64,000 nt of DNA from Timema cristinae. Taxonomy: Eukaryota > Arthropoda > Insecta > Phasmatodea > Timematidae. Numbering within the stretch: position 1 is the stretch's first letter; each line of letters opens with the position of its first letter. The position numbers and the translations under genes were made by a program. Below, in pieces: positions 57,911 to 64,000 of the stretch. The stretch lies in assembly GCA_039000515.1 (NCBI GenBank), contig JBCFYV010009882.1, forward strand, positions 50,975,801-51,039,800. Reading direction: 5' to 3'. Under the pieces are notes generated by a model. It saw only the letters and a program-made list of their open reading frames with translations. It did no database searches and had not been told where the DNA came from.

Positions 57911-58910
57911 TGAACACACTTTTTACCAAAGCACCACGGGACCCATCGTGTGGATGCCGTACATAAATGAATTTCATATTAGGATTCTGCGACCCGATAA
58001 CCCTCCATATATCTAATTTCAACTTGATTGGCGGACATCAAATTTTATGTCTTTTTATCCCTTTTACACCCTGCTAAAGTATTAGTTGTTCATAGTACCG
58101 AACAATGTTTCATGAAAATGTTCGACTAATGCTTAAAACATGATGTCTATGACCACTCCTTGATAAATCAACAGCATCAAAAACACCTAAAGATTATCCT
58201 AAATATTCAAAGTAAATCACCGGATTACAAAATCTATCTGTGTGTCTATCTGTCACCTTAAAATATTTTTAAAGTCACGTTATATTTCCACATAAAAATA
58301 TTCTCTCTGTCCCTCTTTTTAGATAAATTTTGTTGTAGCCGATGGCTATCATGTATAAAAGTGACCTTCACAGAGTTTGATTTGTTTATTAAAAGACAGA
58401 ATTTGTGCTGTTCAAAGCAATAAGTATTCCATAGTGGCTAAAGTGACAAACTTCTCTGTTTCAGTTGCTCAAAACTATTGTTGAATGACGTGTGGTCTCT
58501 GATTATTTTATTCTACTTTATTAAATTCGTAAGGTAAATTTTTAATTATATATATATTATATGACTTTTACCTGCAAGGACTATCTTTTCTTGTAGATTT
58601 TAATGAGTTTAATTCACTTTTGGAATAGTTCATGATATTGTGGGTTACAGTTTTTTTTGTGACCAAGCATTTTGGTCAATGGTGGGGTTGGTAGATACAC
58701 CAACAAGGTGCGTTTGTAGACTTTTTTCTTCATCATATAAAAAATATATTTTTGATTTGTTACTGTGCACAACAATAAATTACCATTCCTAATGTAGAGA
58801 GCGTGTAACCAAACTTAATTTAATGATGAAAGAATGATTACTAACAACTGAACTTAAGTGTGTACTAATACTAAAAACAATGGTACCAACCAGCAAAAAT
58901 AGGTCTACCC
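57911..58910. other. No gene identified; contains at least part of a copia LTR
   Basis: The right part of this stretch should be the 3' LTR of the copia element that starts at 58916 on the minus strand, but the other LTR is missing so its end cannot be fixed. The left part (57911-58300) has higher complexity but matches nothing I know. Confidence 0.5.
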
Positions 58911-58915
58911 CAAAC

Positions 58916-59901
58916 AGCCCACCCCCCACTTCCAATGAAATTTTTGTAAATGTTGAAAGTAATAAATTTTGTTCCACTAAACATTGGTTTTCACATAAGT
59001 CTCGGCAGATGACAGCACTTTTTAAACTTTGGTTTATTCAACATATTCTTGCACATATCTGCCTGTTGTTCTTCTGTAGATATGTAGTAAACTTTGATCA
59101 CTCCAACAACCTTGTCCTGAACAAATTATATTGTATGTCGACAAATTTGAGCCTATTGTGGTGCTAAGGATTCTTGGCTATCTGTATTGCGGATGGGTTG
59201 TCCTCATAGAGTTTTACAACATAATTTTTGCTAAGAATATCTGCAAGAAAACTTTGAATCTAACAAGCATTACTTACTGCTAAATTTAAAGCATCATACT
59301 CAAGACTACCACCATTGATTGTTTCTTTCAGCACCAAGAAACACAAGACTCAAAAATGTTGTAGGTGTAACTCGTTGTAGACTTGTGATTTTCCAGGTCT
59401 CTTCCCCAGTCTCTATCTACAAAATCTTATAAATTCAGTATCGGTTTGATTTCAGTCATAGATAAGTTTCAAGTTGATAGTTCCTTTAATAAAGTGTAGC
59501 ACTCATTTTAACAATTAGCAATAATTCTTGGCTAGCACAGCCTTGAAAACAACAGAGAATATCTTACTGATGTGCACAAGTCTGGTCTTGACCCAAACAT
59601 TCTGCACATCAGACATCCAATCAATTTGCAACTTGGTGACCTGGCGGTCTAGGGGTAAGGTGCCAGACATCTATGCTGGGGGTCCGGGTTCAATCCTTGG
59701 TCCCGGCACGGATTTATCTGATTGCCAAACTCTTCCTTCACCTCTGTCAAGACTTGTATTAATCACTACTTGTGAATGTGGGGAGTGCCAGGCCTCCACC
59801 GTGGTTTGGATCTCACGTTGGGTCTTCCATTTCATCTCACAATCACCCTAGCACATTAGCATAAGTGCGTACAATCCGAACGGGTAGTAAGACACGGTGC
59901 T

Positions 59902-59952
<51 letters not shown>

Positions 59953-61017
59953 TTGCAACAGCTTGCTTCCAACTTTTGACTCTTGGGAATGTCTTTTTTC
60001 AAGTTGTTAACTTTAACTGCAGTGTCCAAAGGTGTACATAGTACCTGCATTCTTACAAACTGAAAGTTTTCAAGGCCGTTGTAATATATTTTTTCTGGTA
60101 AATTTCAAGAATTCCTGATTTCATATTTGGAGATATATGGATACCAAGATAGTACTCCTGAAATCTCTCGAAATTACTGCAGAAGAGACTCTTTAAGGAT
60201 ACATTTTCTTCAGAGTTTGAACCAACTATCAAAATATCATTGACAAAAATGAGGAAATAGTTTTTTCCTTCATTTATATATAAATTATAATATAATCAAT
60301 ATAATCAATATAATATAATCAATAGTCATTTTGAGATCTTTTAAACCCATTTTTATCACCAATGAATTGAGTACTTAAATGAACACACCTTTCTTTATTT
60401 CAACATAAAGCAATGCACTTCTCACATCCATTTGGTAAATAGGCAACCCAAGATGATTAGCGACTGCAAGCACTACTCTTAGTATTAGCAGTTTGGCTAT
60501 TGGTGTGTATATCTCTGAGAGATCCAATTGGTCACTTTGTTGGAAGCCCTTTACCACCATTCATGCCTTAAATACTTCTGGTTATCTAGTCTCACTACAC
60601 TTTCTAGTAAAGCCCCATCTGTAGTCAATGACCTATGCATGGTTCAGGATGATCCACTTCCATCTAGACATTATTTACCCTCAGAGCTTGTAATTATTGA
60701 TGATCAATTGCAATTTTCCACTGTTCCTGTTCAGAATTTTTCACTACCCTCATCAAAGGTTTGCAGCTTTTCAAGATTAGCTAGGAAACTAATAATAATA
60801 CTAATAATCTTCAACTTTGCAGGTTGTTTCACTTGAGTTAAATTTCTGAGAGAGTACCTATTTCCTCCATCATCTGTTTCATATTCAACCTGTTCTTGAA
60901 GAGGCCATGATTCTGGTGTTGCTGGTTGTTGACATGTGTTGTCTATCATTGCTTCTGGCTGTTGACCTGTGTTGTCTATCAGTGCTGCTGGTTGCTGTTC
61001 CTGTGGTTGTGGGTTTT
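58916..61017 (-). pseudogene. Ty1/copia element A, 3' half, decayed
   Basis: Read downwards from 61017: a low-complexity linker with a repeated ALIDNTGQQPE / AMIDNTCQQPAT unit, NRYSLRNLTQVKQPAKL, then copia RT: VVKGFQQSDQLDLSEIYTPI, VANHLGLPIYQMDVRSALL, FVNDILIVGSNSEENV (YVDD box changed to FVND) and YYLGIHISPN. The SINE at 59633-59949 follows, then IGCLMCRMFGSRPDLCTSVR, DRDWGRDLENHKSTTSY (RNase H) and ISTEEQQADMCKNMLNKPKF. A purine tract lies at 58917-58933 and the LTR starts TGTTTGGGG at 58916. Gag, protease and integrase are missing. Many stops. Confidence 0.88.
59633..59949 (+). mobile_element. tRNA-derived SINE, family A, inserted in copia A
   Basis: Starts TTGGTGACCTGGCGGTCTAG with B box GGGTTCAATCC and ends in GGTAGTAAGACACGGTGCTA plus a long (AAT)n run. 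AATTTGCAAC flanks it at 59623-59632 and 59950-59959. Removing the SINE and one duplication restores the copia RT frame through the CKLIGCLM region, confirming the insertion point. Confidence 0.95.
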
Positions 61018-61972
61018 CTACTGGTTACTGCCTCTAGTGATAATGTTGAAATTAAGGCGAAAAAAGAAAAAGAGCTGGACAAACTTTGGAAAGCCGATCG
61101 CAAGTGTAAGTCACAGATTATACAACGAATCTCGGACAGCCACTTGGATTGTGTGAAGGATAAGAACACCGCCTATGATATATGGCAAGTGCTTTGTAAT
61201 ACTTACGCTTATAAAGGTATTGCTAATCAGCTTTTACTACGCAAAACCTTGTTGATGATGAAATTTGATCCCTCTTTAGAGACCCTTGAATTGCATTTTA
61301 TTAGGTTTGATCATACTATTCGGGGATTGAAATCATCGGGAGCTAACTTCGAAGAATTAGATGTTGTCTGCCATCTTCTCTTGACTATGCCATCTGAATA
61401 TTAAGTAATTGTCACTACCATAGAGACATTAACTGCTGATAATCTCAACCTGGCATTCATAAAAACGCGCCTACTTGATGAGCAGAGCAAACGCCAAGCA
61501 GAAGGTATCGATGGATGCAGCCAATCATTCTCTAGCGTTACTGATTGGAAGGCTGGAAAATTGAAATCTTCGCAGCTGGAATGTTGTCCCAATTGTAAAC
61601 AAAGCATTTCAAAGCAAGTTACTGGTAATAAGTGTTTTTTCTGTCATAAAGCTGTTCATTTTCGTTCGGACTCCAAAATTGAAAGGCAAGAAGAAGCAGA
61701 ATAATTCAATACGTAAACCAAATGTAGCTGAAGCTAGTGATGATTAGTTTAGTTTGACTGTGTTAACGTCAGTGGCTGGTTATGATGGATCTGTGTGGTT
61801 GCTTGACTCTGGCGCCACTGAACATATGATCAGTAGTAAAAATATTAGTTTGGTCTCAAATAAGAGACGCCTATCAAGGTCTATCAAAATAAAATTGCTA
61901 AATCAGGATCGATGTTGTGTGCTGAAGAGATCAGAGATATACATGTGTCTGTGACTCACAAAGGTAATAAAA

Positions 61973-62168
61973 ACGCTGGTGAAGTGCGAGGTCTCGTGCT
62001 CCTACACAGATGTTCAAGTTCCTCACCAAGAGTCTCTTCTTAGACAGAAATTTCCTCTGGTTCTCCTCCTGCAATTCCTCAGTAAAAGCTTCATTTGGAG
62101 TCAAACTGATGACCTCAATAGCTTGAGATGGTGTTGAACCAGCAACACCACAGGTTATGAACAAATGT
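61973..62168 (-). repeat. 196-bp inverted copy of copia B sequence 63268-63463
   Basis: The reverse complement of 61973-62168 equals 63268-63463 with no difference that I can see. It lies in the segment between protease and integrase and breaks that frame. A 32-bp direct repeat (61943-61974 and 62165-62196) brackets it and overlaps the insert by 2 bp (AC) on the left and 4 bp (ATGT) on the right. Confidence 0.97.
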
Positions 62169-63475
62169 GTCTGTGACTCACAAAGGTAATAAAAACTTTA
62201 TCAAAATTTCCAACGTACTTATTGTTCCTGGATTACAATTTAATTTACTCTGTTAGTAAAATGGACGCTAATGGGCTTAAAGTTGTGTTTGAAAAGGGGA
62301 ACGCTACTATTTTGAAAGGCAATATTTTTGTGGCTGCTGCCACTCGATCTGGTAAAGTGTATACAATGTCTCTTTCACCTCGTGAAAAAGCATGTGGTGG
62401 TGTTGCTAGTTCCATTGTAGCATCATCTGATTTGTGGCACAAGAGGCTTGGTCACATTGGCAAAACCGGTTTAGTTCACTTAAGTAAAATTGTAGATGGA
62501 ATCAAGGTTGATCAAGGATTGATCTCCGATTTATGTGACTCTTGCATACAGGCTAAACAAATGCGTCTTCCTCACACAAAGCCATGCATTAGAGTTAAGC
62601 GCCCTTTGGAGATCATACACAGTGATCTTGTAGGGCCCATTAAGCCCGTATCATATGATCAAAAGAATATATGCTTACCCTGATTGATGACTACAGTCAT
62701 TTACACTCCAAAGGCAAAGTCTGAAGTGTTTACATACTCAAACAATTTGAATCTATGGCAACAGCTCACTTTAAGCTAAAGATAAGTCGCTTTAGGTCAG
62801 ATAATAGTGGTGAATTTGTGTTGCAGGAGATGCTAGATTAGTTAAAAAAGAAAGGTATCCAGTCAGAGTTTACGATCAGGCATACCAGTCAGCAGAACGG
62901 TGTCGCAGAAAGAATGGGACGTAGCATTATGGAGAAAACACGTTGTTTACTCCTTCATTCTTCTCTTGATAAGTGACTCTGGACGGAGGCTGTTATGACT
63001 GCAGTCTACCTTATAAACAGATCGCCTACTAAAAGCTCTTGAAAACAAGGTTCCATCAGAACTGTGATATGGTGTAAAGCCTGATATGCTACACAGCCAA
63101 AAACCCTCAGTTTTAACATATCTTCGATTACCCAATCAAGTTCTTAAAAGTAAACTTGACAGCCGCTCAAAAAAGTGCTACTTTGTTGGTTACTGGCCGA
63201 ATGGGTACAGGCTGTGGTGTCCACAGGAACGAAAAATCATGCGTGGACATGATATAATTTTTGATGAACATTTGTTCATAACCTGTGGTGTTGCTGGTTC
63301 AACACCATCTCAAGCTATTGAGGTCATCAGTTTGACTCCAAATGAAGCTTTTACTGAGGAATTGCAGGAGGAGAACCAGAGGAAATTTCTGTCTAAGAAG
63401 AGACTCTTGGTGAGGAACTTGAACATCTGTGTAGGAGCACGAGACCTCGCACTTCACCAGCGTACGTAAATGACT

Positions 63476-64000
63476 GTCACATTGGCTCTTGGTGCTGAGT
63501 CATTTATTGACAACTTGTCAGAAACCTTCGATGACATCCATAGTAGAGATGATGCCCAGCAATGGATGGCTGCAGTTGAGGAAGAGATTTACTCAATGAA
63601 GAAAAATGAGACCTGGACCCTTACTGAGCTGCCATCCGGTAAACGAGCTATCAACTGCAAGTGGGTCTTCAAGATGAAGCAGGATGAAAATGGACAGCTT
63701 GACAGGTACAAGGCAAGGTTGGTGGTGAAGGGCTGTGCACAGAAGAAAGGGTTTGACTACAATGAATTGTACTCACCCGTAGCCCATTTAACCTCTGTCA
63801 GAACCCTGCTTGCAATTATAAACAAAGAAGATTTAATTGCCTTCCAGTTAGACATGAAAAATGCATTCCTACATAAAGACCTTTCTGAAGAGGTGTATAT
63901 GAAGCAGCCACCTGGCTTCGTAACTGACAGCAACCTTGTTTGTAAGTTACACAAGACCCTCTATGAATTGAAGCAGGTACCACGAGAGTGGAATGCTAAA
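63476..64000 (+). CDS. Copia B reverse transcriptase segment (partial)
   Basis: This open segment encodes the first part of a copia RT domain: DDAQQWMAAVEEEIYSMKKN, INCKWVFKMKQDENGQLDRY, YSPVAHLTSVRTLLAIINKE, then FQLDMKNAFLHKDLSEEVYM with the first catalytic Asp in QLDMKNAF, and VCKLHKTLYELKQVPREWN at the edge. The YVDD box lies beyond the window. It is better preserved than copia A, so copia B is younger or under less decay. An upstream stop near 63467 separates it from the preceding linker. Confidence 0.85.

Larger units (their letters stand above)
61018..64000 (+). mobile_element. Ty1/copia element B, 5'-truncated, runs off the right edge
   Basis: The order gag, protease, integrase, RT identifies Ty1/copia. 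Gag (about 61024-61700) has TAYDIWQVLCNTYAYKGIAN, one in-frame TAA at 61402, and a zinc knuckle CFFCHKAVHFRSDS whose last Cys is replaced. Protease has LLDSGATEHM (about 61800). Integrase has WHKRLGHIGKTGL and CDSCIQAKQ (zinc site), LEIIHSDLVGPI, FRSDNSGEF and QQNGVAERMGRS. RT (from about 63500) has WMAAVEEEIYSMKKNETWTL, RYKARLVVKGCAQKKGFDYN and FQLDMKNAFLHKDLSEEVYM. No 5' LTR or leader precedes gag; it abuts copia A. Stops and frameshifts break it, though RT is open to the window end. Confidence 0.9.

Noticed and set aside
59856..60050. Open frame with a poly-Leu run
   Set aside because: It is the antisense of the (AAT)n tail of the SINE at 59633-59949.
60907..61404. 165-codon plus-strand frame taken as one protein
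   Set aside because: Its first third is antisense copia A linker and only the rest (from about 61018) is copia B gag; the frame crosses a junction between two elements.
61931..62164. Minus-strand frame matching the copia B linker
   Set aside because: It is the inverted 196-bp copy, not a separate gene.
1..64000. CRISPR array, operon, phage or other prokaryotic system
   Set aside because: No regularly spaced identical repeats with unique spacers, no ribosome-binding-site gene strings; introns, SINEs and retrotransposons show a eukaryotic genome.

Overview
This is eukaryotic nuclear DNA: AT-rich, with GT-AG introns, tRNA-derived SINEs, non-LTR and LTR retrotransposons and many hAT-type DNA transposons. 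The mix (BEL/Pao and copia elements, a pogo-type element, a short TTAGG-like motif) suggests an arthropod with a large, repeat-filled genome. That assignment is inference and the species cannot be named from the sequence.

Only one host gene is clearly supported, on the minus strand: an STK16/MPSK1-like kinase of the NAK family. Three coding exons are visible: exon 1 at 46710-46786 (start codon and N-myristoylation-type N-terminus), exon 2 at 9168-9401 (glycine loop and catalytic lysine) and exon 3 at 2570-2774 (HRDLK loop and DLG). The splice phases of the three exons agree. The rest of the kinase lies beyond the left edge. Intron 1 is about 37.3 kb and holds most of the transposons in the window. 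Exon 2 carries a one-base deletion relative to the expected frame.

Intron 3 (1-2569) and intron 2 (2775-9167) hold a SINE, an intronless BED-finger hAT relic, a LINE relic and a hAT C-terminus. Intron 1 (9402-46709) holds, from left to right: LINE relics, SINEs, a 395-bp hAT MITE, a degenerate BED-hAT copy, a Mutator-like relic, a diverged tandem array, a BEL/Pao element with both LTRs split by a LINE, and a three-level nest of hAT elements (34969-42467, containing 35219-41655, containing 38267-41051). Each level of the nest has its own 8-bp target duplication. Another LINE split by a SINE follows.

Upstream of the kinase gene (46787-64000) lie a nearly intact pogo-type transposon (48889-51719) inserted in a hAT MITE, more SINEs, a second and longer diverged tandem array in the opposite orientation to the first, and two Ty1/copia elements joined head to head at about 61017. 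The right-hand copia contains an exact 196-bp inverted copy of its own downstream sequence, flanked by a 32-bp direct duplication. This looks like a double template switch during reverse transcription.

No bacterial-type operon, CRISPR array, rRNA gene or convincing functional tRNA gene was seen.
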